A stretch of DNA of 64,000 bases from Timonella corticicola (GCF_042683685.1 NZ_JBHUOP010000002.1:62001-126000), one strand, 5' to 3'; shown: positions 24,833-35,436, counted from the stretch's first letter. The notes: a model not told the origin generated them from the letters alone. Translations and numbers: made by a program.

Positions 24833-27832
24833 GTGCCACACCTCCCAAGTTCCTCGAGCAACCGCGCCGCGCACAGGGGCTTTGACCATTTCAACGACTT
24901 AGACGACCCGCAGACCCGGCAACACGGCAAGGCCGCCACCACGCTGTTGGCCCACCTCACGCTCGAGGAGAAGATCTCCCTCCTGCACCAGTTCGCCCCA
25001 CCCATCGAACGGCTTGGACTGGCCGCGTTCCACACCGGCACCGAGGCACTGCACGGCATGGCGTGGCTCGGTACGGCAACCACGTATCCGCAGCCGGTGG
25101 GACTCGCAGCGGCCTGGGATCAAGAGTTGCTCACACGAATCGGCGATGCCGTGGCAACAGAGGTTCGAGCGCAGCATGCCAAAGACCCGCGCGTGTCACT
25201 CAACGTATGGGCACCAGTCGTCAACAGTCTGCGTCACCCACTATGGGGGCGAAACGAGGAGGGCTACTCGGAAGACCCACTCCTGACCGGTGACTGCGCA
25301 ATCGCCTACGCTCGCGGCCTGACGGGCCGCTCCGGCAATGGCAGCGCCTTCTGGAAAACCGTTCCCACGCTGAAGCACTTCCTGGCATACAACAACGAGG
25401 TTGATCGTGCCGTGACCTCAAGCGACATGCGCGCTCGGGTACTGCACGAGTACGAATTCCCTGCTTTCTCTCGGCCGCTCGCTGAGGGGGTGATTGGCGC
25501 GGTCATGCCGAGTTACAACCTCGTGAACGGACGACCCAACCACGTGGCCCATGGCCTTCTAGACACACTGCGGTCGTGGTCAACTGCCCCCATAGCCGTC
25601 GTGTCTGATGCCGCTGCACCCACAAACGTGGTGAACCTCGAACGGTACTACCCCGATGCGCCCGCGTCACACGCTGCGATGCTGGAAGCCGGGATCGATT
25701 CCTTCACCGACAACGACGCGAATGCCGCTCCCACGCTCAAGGCGGTGCGGGCAGCGCTCGACAGCGGCACCCTCGACCTCCGCCACGTGGACCAAGCCGT
25801 GTTCCGTATGCTGTACTTGCGCTCTTTGACCGGGGAATTCGTCGACAATCAGCATGTCGCCCACCACTATCAGGGGGCCGCTGACCCGTACGCGGGCATC
25901 ACGGCGGACGCAATCGATGCGCCCGAGTCGCGTGCTCTAGCACGCGAGGCAGCAGCGAAATCACTTGTTCTGCTCAAGAACAACGGCGTTTTCCCGCTCT
26001 CGGACACAACGCGGGTCGCGGTGGTCGGCCCGCTGGCAACCGCGACGCTGCACGACTGGTATTCGGGCACTCCGCCCTACCTGTCAACCATCGGTGAGGC
26101 GTTCACGGAACGCTACGGCACAGAGCAGGTCATTGTGGACAGCGGGGCCGATCGAGTCGCAATCTACTCTCCCAGCTCGGGCCGCTACCTGCACGTACAC
26201 AATGACGGAACACTCACCGCATCCGCGCAAAGCGGCGCCGAAGCCGAAACCTTTGAACTTACCGACTGGGGTCACGGCACGACCACCCTGCGCGCCCAGT
26301 CGAGCGGCAAATTATTGCAGGGTGGGTGGATCGTCTCAGCGAGCGCAGACCGAGTCGGCGGTTGGGTCGCCCAAGAAACGTTCGCACTGCACACGCACAC
26401 CGACGCAACAGTGTCGCTTCTGCACATCGGTTCGGGCAAATGGTTGCGCACGCAAACCGGCTCACAACTCGTGTCCGGCGATTCGAGTGACCTCGCGCAT
26501 GCCGAACGCTTCGAACTCGACCTCCTATCGAGCGGCATCGAACGCGTCATCGCCGCCGCTCAGCAAGCAGATGTCACGATCGCCGCCGTCGGCAACGATC
26601 CGCACATCCTCGGCCGAGAAACCGAGGACCGCCCCGACCTTGCCCTCCCCCGCTCAGCGCGAGCGCTGTGGCGCACCGTCAGAGCGCACAGCGCCACCGC
26701 CGCACTCACCATCGTCTCGTCATACCCCTACGCACTTAGGTCCATTGCCGACGAGTCGGATGCGCTTGTGTGGTCCTCACACGCTGGGCAGGAGCAAGGC
26801 CGAGGAATCGTGGACGTGCTCTCTGGAGACGTTGAACCACAGGGTCGCCTTGCACAGGAATGGGTGCACGATGAAACCTGCGTTCCCCACATCCTCGACT
26901 ACGACATCGTCTCCTCCAGCGGAACGTACTGGTACAACGAGTGCGAGCCCGACTTCGAGTTTGGGCACGGGCTGTCCTACACGAGCGTGGAGTATTCGGC
27001 ACTCACACTGAACGAGGGTGCAGCCGAGACCATACCCGAAACAACCCACCATGCTGCCCCGGTGCACGCGAGCGTCACCGTACGCAACACAGGAGAACGG
27101 GTCGCCCACGAGGTGGTCGCGCTCTACGCTGCGCTGGACTTCGCAGCCCACCCGCTCGGCTCCCCTGCGCCGCTACGCCGTCTTGCCGGATATACGCGGG
27201 TCACACTCCAACCCGGTCAGGAACGCACCGTGACCGTGCCTCTGTTCCGCGAGGCGTTCGAGGTGTGGGACGTTCGCGGCGAACGCCTCCACGTCCACCC
27301 GGGAACCTATCGTGTCTGGGCGGGCACAAGCCGTCGCTCGCTGATGGAAGCGCTGTGGGAGGTGGATTCCTCGCTCGAGTATGCGCCCTCCCCACTCTTG
27401 GGAGTCGCGCTACGCATGGATCAGTTCGATGCACACCACCACATCGTGCACCGCGACGCGGACCGTACAGGCGCCAACTGCGTGGCCGTGGCAGCCGGAC
27501 ATTCGTCAGGGTACGTCGAGTTCACAAACGTAGATGCCCGCTCAGTGAAGTCGATCAGTCTGGACCTGGCCCGAGATACCCTGGGACAGGTTGGAGATGT
27601 CTCCGTGTCGCTTCATGGAGCGGGCGATGGCTCGACGGTGGGAGCCGCGCACATACTCGGACAGGTTTCCGGAACCGCTGCCTCCGTAGCATCCGACAAG
27701 TATTCGTGGACCGAGACAACACTTCCGGTGGATCTGGCGGCCCTTGAGACAGCACTGGTGAGGGAACCGCTGTCCACGCTGCGAGTGACGTTACACGGGA
27801 ACATTCGCGTGCGGTCCATCACGTTCTCCTGA
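24833..27832 (+). CDS. GH3 beta-glucosidase/beta-xylosidase with inserted beta-trefoil-like domain and C-terminal CBM-like domain
   Basis: Multidomain GH3 enzyme of 999 residues without signal peptide. The N-terminal barrel carries the nucleophile Asp259 in AVVSDAAAP. The second GH3 domain (about 370-430 and 570-700) holds GRETEDRPDLALP with the likely acid/base at Glu596 or Glu598. Between these halves, residues about 437-565 form an inserted domain with repeated SSGRYLHV, SSGKLLQGG and GSGKWLRTQ units, the pattern of a beta-trefoil/fascin-like fold. A fibronectin-III-like domain follows (about 742-830), then a C-terminal beta-sandwich (about 856-999) resembling CBM6. It starts at GTG 24833 after AAAGGA. 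Probable task: removing backbone glucose from trimmed oligosaccharides; beta-xylosidase is an alternative. Confidence 0.9.
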   Translation: MPHLPSSSSNRAAHRGFDHFNDLDDPQTRQHGKAATTLLAHLTLEEKISLLHQFAPPIERLGLAAFHTGTEALHGMAWLGTATTYPQPVGLAAAWDQELLTRIGDAVATEVRAQHAKDPRVSLNVWAPVVNSLRHPLWGRNEEGYSEDPLLTGDCAIAYARGLTGRSGNGSAFWKTVPTLKHFLAYNNEVDRAVTSSDMRARVLHEYEFPAFSRPLAEGVIGAVMPSYNLVNGRPNHVAHGLLDTLRSWSTAPIAVVSDAAAPTNVVNLERYYPDAPASHAAMLEAGIDSFTDNDANAAPTLKAVRAALDSGTLDLRHVDQAVFRMLYLRSLTGEFVDNQHVAHHYQGAADPYAGITADAIDAPESRALAREAAAKSLVLLKNNGVFPLSDTTRVAVVGPLATATLHDWYSGTPPYLSTIGEAFTERYGTEQVIVDSGADRVAIYSPSSGRYLHVHNDGTLTASAQSGAEAETFELTDWGHGTTTLRAQSSGKLLQGGWIVSASADRVGGWVAQETFALHTHTDATVSLLHIGSGKWLRTQTGSQLVSGDSSDLAHAERFELDLLSSGIERVIAAAQQADVTIAAVGNDPHILGRETEDRPDLALPRSARALWRTVRAHSATAALTIVSSYPYALRSIADESDALVWSSHAGQEQGRGIVDVLSGDVEPQGRLAQEWVHDETCVPHILDYDIVSSSGTYWYNECEPDFEFGHGLSYTSVEYSALTLNEGAAETIPETTHHAAPVHASVTVRNTGERVAHEVVALYAALDFAAHPLGSPAPLRRLAGYTRVTLQPGQERTVTVPLFREAFEVWDVRGERLHVHPGTYRVWAGTSRRSLMEALWEVDSSLEYAPSPLLGVALRMDQFDAHHHIVHRDADRTGANCVAVAAGHSSGYVEFTNVDARSVKSISLDLARDTLGQVGDVSVSLHGAGDGSTVGAAHILGQVSGTAASVASDKYSWTETTLPVDLAALETALVREPLSTLRVTLHGNIRVRSITFS

Positions 27833-27951
27833 GCGATGAGCTTGTCCAACGTTGACTGGTCGCCATACGCCCGCCGCCCTGTGCACCGAGGTCCTGGGCG
27901 TGTGGTGACCGGTCGTGTCATAAGGTCAGCGAGTGCCAGCACATAACCACT

Positions 27952-28012
27952 ATGGTGATCTTCCGGAATCAGGGTGATTATTTTTTGGTCACTGGACCCG
28001 GAAAATCACCAT
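27952..28012. terminator. Inverted repeat at the GH3/nucS convergent junction
   Basis: ATGGTGATCTTCCGG (27952-27966) and CCGGAAAATCACCAT (27998-28012) pair with one mismatch, which becomes a G-U pair in minus-strand RNA. The loop of 31 bases contains a T6 run. It lies 119 bases after the GH3 stop and 95 after the nucS stop. Confidence 0.5.
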
Positions 28013-28055
28013 GTCGGTTAACAAGTTCTGGGGTCACGGCAGTTTAGGTATACCC

Positions 28056-28074
28056 AGCGCAAAGGACTTGCGCT
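28056..28074. terminator. Short perfect hairpin after nucS
   Basis: AGCGCAA-AGGAC-TTGCGCT, 7-bp perfect stem, 33 bases past the nucS stop. No T-run on either strand. It may act with the longer repeat at 27952-28012. Confidence 0.4.
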
Positions 28075-28107
28075 AAACGCACTGCGACATCCAAGGTCCA
28101 GGACACG

Positions 28108-28803
28108 CTAAAACAGGCGAGACTCGACGTCGTCGACACCCTTCATCGCATCGTAGTCGAGCACAAGGCAGGCAATGCCACGGTCCGTCGCGAGCACCCT
28201 GGCCTGTGGTTTGATCTCCTGGGCCGCGAACACGCCCTTGACCGGTGCGAGCAACGGGTCGCGGTTGAGCAGATCGAGATAGCGGGTAAGCTGCTCCACA
28301 CCATCGATCTCTCCCCTGCGCTTGATCTCCACGGCGACCGTGCGCCCCTGGGAGTCCCTGGCCAAGATGTCCACGGGGCCGATAGCAGTCATATACTCAC
28401 GGCGAATCAGCGTGTGCCCTTGCCCAAGCAGTTCGATCTGTTCGGCCAGCATCTCCTGCAGGTGCGCTTCCACGCCGTCCTTGATCAAGCCGGGGTCTAC
28501 GCCAAGCTCGTGTGAGGAGTCGTGATAGACCTCAAACAGCTCGATCTCAAGCCGGTCATCGCTCTTTTGGTGTTGCACCGTCAGAATCGACGTTACTCCG
28601 CGCTCCTGGGCCTCCTCTGACGGCTGTGACACCGCCATCGAGCAGGGAGGGCTCATCCAGTTGAGAGGCTTGTAGGAACCACCGTCCGAATGCAAAAGCA
28701 CACTTCCGTCGGCCTTGATGACAACGAGTCGTTGAGCCTTTGGCAAGTGTGCGCGGAGACGGCCTGTGTACTGTGCTGAACATTCAGCGACAACGAGACG
28801 CAA
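28108..28803 (-). CDS. nucS: Mismatch-specific endonuclease NucS/EndoMS
   Basis: Key enzyme of non-canonical mismatch repair in actinobacteria and archaea lacking MutS/MutL: it cuts both strands at G-T, G-G and T-T mismatches. The 231-residue product has the N-terminal beta domain (SYKPLNWMSPP) and a RecB-like nuclease domain with GPVDILARDSQGRTVAVEIKRRGEIDGVEQLTRYL, which includes the catalytic Asp, Glu and Lys. It ends in ESRLF, the short motif through which NucS binds the sliding clamp. It follows the DUF2550 gene and the ATP synthase operon, the usual actinobacterial arrangement. Confidence 0.96.
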   Translation of the reverse strand: MRLVVAECSAQYTGRLRAHLPKAQRLVVIKADGSVLLHSDGGSYKPLNWMSPPCSMAVSQPSEEAQERGVTSILTVQHQKSDDRLEIELFEVYHDSSHELGVDPGLIKDGVEAHLQEMLAEQIELLGQGHTLIRREYMTAIGPVDILARDSQGRTVAVEIKRRGEIDGVEQLTRYLDLLNRDPLLAPVKGVFAAQEIKPQARVLATDRGIACLVLDYDAMKGVDDVESRLF

Positions 28804-28823
28804 AAACTGCTTCCTTACATAGT

Positions 28824-29255
28824 TTAATAATTGTTGTACCCTCCGGCCGACGGGGGTGCAGATTCAACCCATGATGACAGTCCATGATAGGCCTCGGCTG
28901 ACATCATCAGTTCAAACGGCACACCCTCGTGACGACACTGTACGAGATAAACGTCCGGCAGGTTCGCTTGGTCGAGTGGAACTCGACCGGTCACCTCGAA
29001 CTGGTCCCGCATCCATATGTGGTTTGCGTTGACGGATAGCGAGTAGACCCGCCACCACAGCAGTCGATCAGACTGATATTCACACAGCCCCTGAACCCAG
29101 TTGTCGGTGGGTTTTCCGTCAGATTTCGGTGTGCGCAGGGCACAATCGAACATGCCGACGGAGGTCGTGAGACGGCGAAGCCGCAGGAAACCCCACGTGC
29201 TGATCACTGCCAGTACCACAAGTACTGCGATGATCACCCACACGGTCTCTCCCAC
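28824..29255 (-). CDS. DUF2550 family membrane protein
   Basis: Protein of 143 residues with one N-terminal membrane helix (VWVIIAVLVVLAVISTWGFL) and a soluble part containing GMFDCALR, WVQGLCEYQSDRLLWWRVYSL and the LVQCRHEGVPFELMMS segment, the DUF2550 pattern. Function is unknown. Its place between atpC and nucS is conserved in actinobacteria. It lies 26 bases after atpC and 20 before nucS, so it is probably co-transcribed with the ATP synthase genes. Confidence 0.9.
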   Translation of the reverse strand: MGETVWVIIAVLVVLAVISTWGFLRLRRLTTSVGMFDCALRTPKSDGKPTDNWVQGLCEYQSDRLLWWRVYSLSVNANHIWMRDQFEVTGRVPLDQANLPDVYLVQCRHEGVPFELMMSAEAYHGLSSWVESAPPSAGGYNNY

Positions 29256-29281
29256 GGCTCCGCCTTTCTCGACTTCTCAGG

Positions 29282-29557
29282 TTACGCGCCCGCAGGCGTG
29301 TTCAGCGTTACCTTGTCAGCCACAATGTTGACCTGGTCATCATCAACGGACATGAATCCGCCGGTGATGGTGAAGTCAAGCTTGTTGCCGCTCACCTCGG
29401 TGATGCGAACGTGACCCGCGTTCAGCACGGACAGAATCGGCAGGTGACCGGCAAGGATACCGATCTCCCCGTCTGCTGCTGGTGCGCTCACGATCTTAGC
29501 CTCACCAGACCATACAGCCTGGTCCTTGGCTACGACGTTAACAGCGAGCTGTGCCAC
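29282..29557 (-). CDS. atpC: F1Fo ATP synthase epsilon subunit
   Basis: Central-stalk subunit that couples rotation to catalysis and inhibits ATP hydrolysis. The 91-residue product has the N-terminal beta-sandwich (LAVNVVAKDQAVWSGEA, EIGILAGHLPILSVL) but almost none of the C-terminal helical hairpin of the 130-residue E. coli form; short epsilon subunits are common in actinobacteria. It is last of the atp genes, after a small hairpin at the atpD end. Confidence 0.95.
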   Translation of the reverse strand: MAQLAVNVVAKDQAVWSGEAKIVSAPAADGEIGILAGHLPILSVLNAGHVRITEVSGNKLDFTITGGFMSVDDDQVNIVADKVTLNTPAGA

Positions 29558-29584
29558 GTGTTCTCCTTAAGGTTGAAAGAAAAC

Positions 29585-29604
29585 GCATCGGATTCCCATA
29601 GGGA

Positions 29605-29612
<8 letters not shown>
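29585..29612 (-). promoter_or_regulatory. Stem-loop at the atpD-atpC boundary
   Basis: GCATC (29585-29589) pairs with GATGC (29608-29612), with further pairing inside (CCC against GGG). It covers the atpD stop and lies 27 bases before the atpC start. It may limit read-through or protect the upstream mRNA, since three beta but one epsilon subunit are needed. The role is inferred. Confidence 0.35.
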
Positions 29613-31086
<1,474 letters not shown>

Positions 31087-31189
31087 TAGTGGCCTCGCTT
31101 TGCTGTGTCGGGACCCGTGAGGATCACGACTAGGTCTGTGCAGTGAGCAAAATCTGTAGTCGGTTGACTAAAACGGTGTTCTAGTCGTT

Positions 31190-32083
31190 TCAGGCACCCG
31201 CGAGAGCGTCCGCACCGGACACGATTTCGCTGATTTCCTGGGTAATCTCCGCTTGACGCGCCGAGTTGGCAAGTCGCGTGTACATGCGAATCAGGTCTTC
31301 TGCGTTCTCCGTCGCCGTGTGCATTGCACGCTGGCGAGCGGCGAGCTCGGAGGTTGCGGCCTCGAGCAGGAAGCTGAAGATCCTGGACCGTACGTAACGT
31401 GGCAGTAGGTCGTCGAGGACCTCGTCTGCTGACGGTTCAAACTCGTAGAGTGGGTAGGCTTCCGTTTCACTGGATACCTCTTCCTCAACGACTTCGAGCG
31501 GCAACAGGCGTACAACACGGGGACGCTGGGTCACCATGTTCACGAACTGCGTGTAGACAACGTAGAGTGTGCTAACCCCACCTTGGTCCGCTGGGTCGAG
31601 GAACCGCTTAAGCAGCGTGTCCGCGATGTCCTGGGCGTCCTCGGTGGTTGGTGCGTCGGACGAGCCGACCCACGTCTTGACAAGCTCACGTCCACGGAAC
31701 TGGTAGAAGGAGACACCACGACGCCCTGCGACGTAGAGGTCCACCTCCTTGCCCTCTTCCCCGAGACGCTCAATGAGGCTCTCAGCCTCACGGATGACGC
31801 TCGCGGAGTAGGCACCAGCCATACCGCGGTCCGAGGTGACCACCAAGACCGCGACACGGTTGGTGTCGTGGCGCTCGGAGATGAGCGGGTGGTCGAGGTC
31901 GGAGTGGCTTGCCACGGCTCCCACTGCTGCCGTGATGGCGTCGGCGTACGGCTGAGTCGCCGCCGTACGTCCACGTGACTTTCCGATTCGGGATGCGGCG
32001 ATCAGCTCCATCGCGCGGAAGATCTTCTTCAGCGATTGAGTTGACTTGATGCGCGCCTTATAGACGCGCTGGTTACCGGCCAC
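31190..32083 (-). CDS. atpG: F1Fo ATP synthase gamma subunit
   Basis: Rotor shaft of F1, 297 residues. The N-terminal helix (QRVYKARIKSTQSLKKIFRAMELIAASRI) and the C-terminal helix (ELAARQRAMHTATENAEDLI) form the coiled coil inside the alpha/beta ring; the middle SDRGMAGAYS is conserved. Its start lies three bases after the atpA stop. The insert after YPLYEFEPSADEVLDDLLPRYV is typical for the family. Confidence 0.97.
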   Translation of the reverse strand: MAGNQRVYKARIKSTQSLKKIFRAMELIAASRIGKSRGRTAATQPYADAITAAVGAVASHSDLDHPLISERHDTNRVAVLVVTSDRGMAGAYSASVIREAESLIERLGEEGKEVDLYVAGRRGVSFYQFRGRELVKTWVGSSDAPTTEDAQDIADTLLKRFLDPADQGGVSTLYVVYTQFVNMVTQRPRVVRLLPLEVVEEEVSSETEAYPLYEFEPSADEVLDDLLPRYVRSRIFSFLLEAATSELAARQRAMHTATENAEDLIRMYTRLANSARQAEITQEISEIVSGADALAGA

Positions 32084-32086
32084 GGA

Positions 32087-33718
32087 TCATGCCTTCTTCT
32101 GGCGGACGATCTTTTCCTGTTCGATCTCGGCGGTGCCCTCTTCGGCTTCTTCAGCCTCAACGAGCGCTACGCCGTCACCCTTGATGAAAAGGTTGCGGAA
32201 GCCGTCGACAGCAGCGTCAAGCGCTGATTCGGTTTCCTTCTCAAACTTTCCTGAGGTGGCGATCGTGGTCAGAACATCGGTGTTACGGCGCAGGTAGTCG
32301 AGCAGTTCCGACTCGAAGCGTAGGACGTCTTCGACTGGAACGTCGTCGAGCTTACCCTTCGTGCCAGACCATACCGAGACAACCTGGTCCTCAACTGGGT
32401 ACGGGGTGTACTGACCCTGCTTGAGCAGTTCCATGAGGCGAGCACCACGGGTGAGCTGAGCCTTGGACGCCGCGTCGAGGTCGGATGCGAAGAGCGCGAA
32501 CGCCTCGAGTGAACGGTACTGAGCAAGCTCGAGCTTGAGGGTACCGGACACTGCCTTCATCGCCTTGGTCTGTGCCGAACCACCAACACGGGAGACCGAG
32601 ATACCCACGTCGACCGCTGGACGCTGGTTAGCGTTGAACAGGTCGGATTGGAGGAAGATCTGTCCGTCGGTGATCGAGATGACGTTGGTTGGGATGTAGG
32701 CCGAGACGTCGTTTGCCTTGGTCTCGATGATTGGCAGACCAGTCATCGAACCAGCACCGAGTTCATCCGAGAGCTTTGCACAGCGCTCGAGCAGACGCGA
32801 GTGGAGGTAGAAGACGTCACCTGGGTATGCTTCACGGCCTGGTGGGCGGCGGAGCAGCAGCGAGACTGCACGGTAGGCCTCTGCCTGCTTCGACAGGTCA
32901 TCGAAGATGATGAGGACGTGCTTGCCCTCGTACATCCAGTGCTGACCGATTGCGGAGCCGGTGTATGGGGCGATGTACTTGAAGCCTGCTGGGTCGGATG
33001 CCGGAGCGGCCACGATCGTGGTGTACTCCAGTGCTCCGGCCTCTTCGAGTGCGCCACGCACGGATGCGATGGTCGAACCCTTTTGACCGACAGCAACGTA
33101 GATGCAGCGAACCTGCTTGGTTGGGTCGCCGGACTCCCAGTTGGCCTTCTGGTTGATGATCGTGTCGATCGCGATTGCGGTCTTACCGGTCTGGCGGTCA
33201 CCAATGATGAGCTGACGCTGTCCACGACCGATTGGGATCATCGAGTCAATTGCCTTCAGACCGGTCTGCAACGGTTCGTGAACCGACTTACGCTGCATAA
33301 CGCCCGGTGCCTGGAGTTCCAGTGCACGACGACCAACGGTCTTGATTTCGCCGAGACCATCGATTGGGTTACCGAGTGGGTCAACAACGCGACCGAGGTA
33401 GTCGTCACCAACACCAACGGAGAGGACCTCCCCGGTGCGGCGGACTTCCTGGCCCTCTTCAATACCGGTGAACTCACCGAGGATGACGACACCGATTTCT
33501 CGAACGTCGAGGCTTAGTGCGAGACCGAGGGTCCCATCTTCGAATTGCAACAGCTCGTTGGCCATTGCGCTTGGAAGTCCTTCAACCTGAGCAATACCGT
33601 CACCGGCGAGGGAAACTCGTCCGACCTCTTCGGTTATTACTTTGGCAGGCTCATAGGACTTCACAAAGCTGTCAAGTGCGGCACGGATCTCATCCGGCCG
33701 GATAGTCAGCTCAGCCAT
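32087..33718 (-). CDS. atpA: F1Fo ATP synthase alpha subunit
   Basis: Regulatory nucleotide-binding subunit of F1, 543 residues. It shows the P-loop GDRQTGKTAIA, the VGQKGSTIA segment and the arginine-finger region VGGSAQTKAMK. The C-terminus carries an acidic and Lys-rich tail of about 30 residues. I place the start at ATG 33718 (MAELTIRPDEI), with AGGAG upstream, rather than 33751, whose extra residues are not part of the family. Confidence 0.97.
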   Translation of the reverse strand: MAELTIRPDEIRAALDSFVKSYEPAKVITEEVGRVSLAGDGIAQVEGLPSAMANELLQFEDGTLGLALSLDVREIGVVILGEFTGIEEGQEVRRTGEVLSVGVGDDYLGRVVDPLGNPIDGLGEIKTVGRRALELQAPGVMQRKSVHEPLQTGLKAIDSMIPIGRGQRQLIIGDRQTGKTAIAIDTIINQKANWESGDPTKQVRCIYVAVGQKGSTIASVRGALEEAGALEYTTIVAAPASDPAGFKYIAPYTGSAIGQHWMYEGKHVLIIFDDLSKQAEAYRAVSLLLRRPPGREAYPGDVFYLHSRLLERCAKLSDELGAGSMTGLPIIETKANDVSAYIPTNVISITDGQIFLQSDLFNANQRPAVDVGISVSRVGGSAQTKAMKAVSGTLKLELAQYRSLEAFALFASDLDAASKAQLTRGARLMELLKQGQYTPYPVEDQVVSVWSGTKGKLDDVPVEDVLRFESELLDYLRRNTDVLTTIATSGKFEKETESALDAAVDGFRNLFIKGDGVALVEAEEAEEGTAEIEQEKIVRQKKA

Positions 33719-33809
33719 TAGCTCTTCTCCTGTCGTGACCGCTGCGTGCAACGGTCAACTTGCTTTGTCCTGGGGTGCCGGCCTGTGAGCCGGCTGCGTA
33801 GTGGGGTCG

Positions 33810-34625
33810 TCAACTGGCGAGGCGGCGCCGTGCATCCGTCAGACGCGTCAAGATCGTGGTGTCCACGACCTCGGCGCCGATCTGGACGCGCATGCCACCG
33901 ACCACTGCTGGATCGACTGTCACGTTGAGCTGGATGTCCTGGCCGTACTGCGCAGACAAGATCGACTCAAGGCGTTCAATCTGCGTATCGCTGAGCGCAC
34001 GGCTCGTTGACACGTAGGCGACCTTGCGTGCTCGTCGGGTAGCGGCCATATCGCCGATACGTCCCAGGGCAGGAACGAAACGTTCCCCACGGGGCGCGGC
34101 CGCGGCTCGGGCGGCAAGCGCCACCGTGACCTCGTCGGCCCTACCGGCAATCAGGTCGTGCACAAGCTTCACCCGGATCGAGCTGTCCGTGCTCGGGTCC
34201 GAGAGTGCCTGGCGCGCCTCACGCTGCCCTGACAGCGCACGGGTCAGTACGAACAACTCGGACTCCACGGTCTCGAGTGCATCGCGGGACTCGGCTGCGC
34301 TCAGGTAAGCGTCGATCGCCAGCAGGGAGATGGCATCCACCAGATCACGATCAGATGACCAACGCGACTTGGCTACGTTCTCCATGATGGAGATTGTGCG
34401 GTCGTCGAAGCCGTTGGCGAGAACCGAACGGATAAGGGCTGCTTTGTCCTCACCGGTACGTGATGGGTCTGCAAGTGACCGGCGCAGGGACCCGGAACTG
34501 TCGAGCGCATCAACAACGACGAACAGTTGTTCGCCCAGTGTCTGTGCGTTCGTGCCCGCAGCCTTGTAAACAGCTTCCGACTGTTCACGGATAGCGGTCA
34601 GAGACGCCTGGCTGGTCCCGCGCAT
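33810..34625 (-). CDS. atpH: F1Fo ATP synthase delta subunit
   Basis: Peripheral-stalk subunit that links F1 to the b subunits. At 271 residues it is longer than the 180-residue E. coli delta, as in other actinobacteria. The C-terminal region VAYVSTSRALSDTQIERLESIL...VDPAVVGGMRVQIG is the conserved part. The start codon shares one base with the atpF stop (TAATG), so delta and b are translationally coupled. Confidence 0.95.
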   Translation of the reverse strand: MRGTSQASLTAIREQSEAVYKAAGTNAQTLGEQLFVVVDALDSSGSLRRSLADPSRTGEDKAALIRSVLANGFDDRTISIMENVAKSRWSSDRDLVDAISLLAIDAYLSAAESRDALETVESELFVLTRALSGQREARQALSDPSTDSSIRVKLVHDLIAGRADEVTVALAARAAAAPRGERFVPALGRIGDMAATRRARKVAYVSTSRALSDTQIERLESILSAQYGQDIQLNVTVDPAVVGGMRVQIGAEVVDTTILTRLTDARRRLAS

Positions 34626-35206
34626 TACTTCCCCTTTACAGCGGTCGTTACTGAGGATGCTTCGAGTTCGTCGAGGAAACGGTCGACTACGCGCGATTGA
34701 CGCGCAACGTCTTCGAGCGATTCGCCAACGATCTTGGAGGCAAGTTCAGTAGCGAGTGCACCCACATCGTTGCGAAGAGCTACAGCGGCTGCAGCACGTT
34801 CTGCCTCGATCTGGCGCTTTGCGGTGTCGGCAGCGCGCTCGGCCTCTTCAGAAGCCTTGACGCGTGCCTCAGCAACGATGTCTGTTGCCTCGGCGCGAGC
34901 CTGCTCACGAATGCGTCCTGCTTCCGTGCGTGCTTCGCTCAGCTGTGCCTTGTACTCGGCAAGGAGTGCGTCGGCTTCAGCCTGTGCTTCTTCAGCGCGG
35001 TTGAGTCCGCCTTCGATCTTTGCGGTGCGCTCGTCGAGGACAGATAGAAAGGCCGGCAGGATCTTCTTGTAGAAGAAGAATCCAATGATGAGAAGCACCA
35101 ACGCCGACCCGATGATGTCGTACCACGGTGGAATGAAGAGGTCGATCCCCTGAACCTCTTTGCCTCCAGCCGCAAGCACGTCAGTGGTCGCGGTGAGTGC
35201 CGTCAT
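34625..35206 (-). CDS. atpF: F1Fo ATP synthase b subunit
   Basis: Stator subunit of 193 residues: one N-terminal membrane helix (IIGSALVLLIIGFFFYKKIL) followed by a long charged helix (EEAQAEADALLAEYKAQLSE onwards) that dimerises and reaches up to delta. The ATG shares one base with the atpE stop (TGATG), and the stop shares one with atpH. Confidence 0.96.
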   Translation of the reverse strand: MTALTATTDVLAAGGKEVQGIDLFIPPWYDIIGSALVLLIIGFFFYKKILPAFLSVLDERTAKIEGGLNRAEEAQAEADALLAEYKAQLSEARTEAGRIREQARAEATDIVAEARVKASEEAERAADTAKRQIEAERAAAAVALRNDVGALATELASKIVGESLEDVARQSRVVDRFLDELEASSVTTAVKGK

Positions 35207-35436
35207 CAGAAGAGGAATCCAGCAACGAAGCCAAGGAGCGCGAGGAGCTCAACGAATGCAACACCGATGAACATGGTGGTACGGAGCTGACCGGCCACCT
35301 CTGGCTGACGTGCCATACCTTCAACGGTCTTACCAATGAGGATACCCAGACCAATACCTGGGCCGAGGGTACCGAGGCCGTAACCGATAACGGAGAGCGA
35401 GCCGGAAACTTCTGCGAGAGTGGTGGTGGTGTCCAC
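35206..35436 (-). CDS. atpE: F1Fo ATP synthase c subunit
   Basis: Ring-forming membrane subunit, 76 residues in two helices around a polar loop (GMARQPE). The proton-carrying Glu lies in FIGVAFVELLALLGF, so the enzyme is predicted to use protons. I prefer the GTG start at 35436 (protein beginning with DTTTTLAEVSGS) because AAGGAA lies seven bases upstream and it gives the normal length; an ATG at 35484 would add 16 unlikely residues. Confidence 0.95.
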   Translation of the reverse strand: MDTTTTLAEVSGSLSVIGYGLGTLGPGIGLGILIGKTVEGMARQPEVAGQLRTTMFIGVAFVELLALLGFVAGFLF

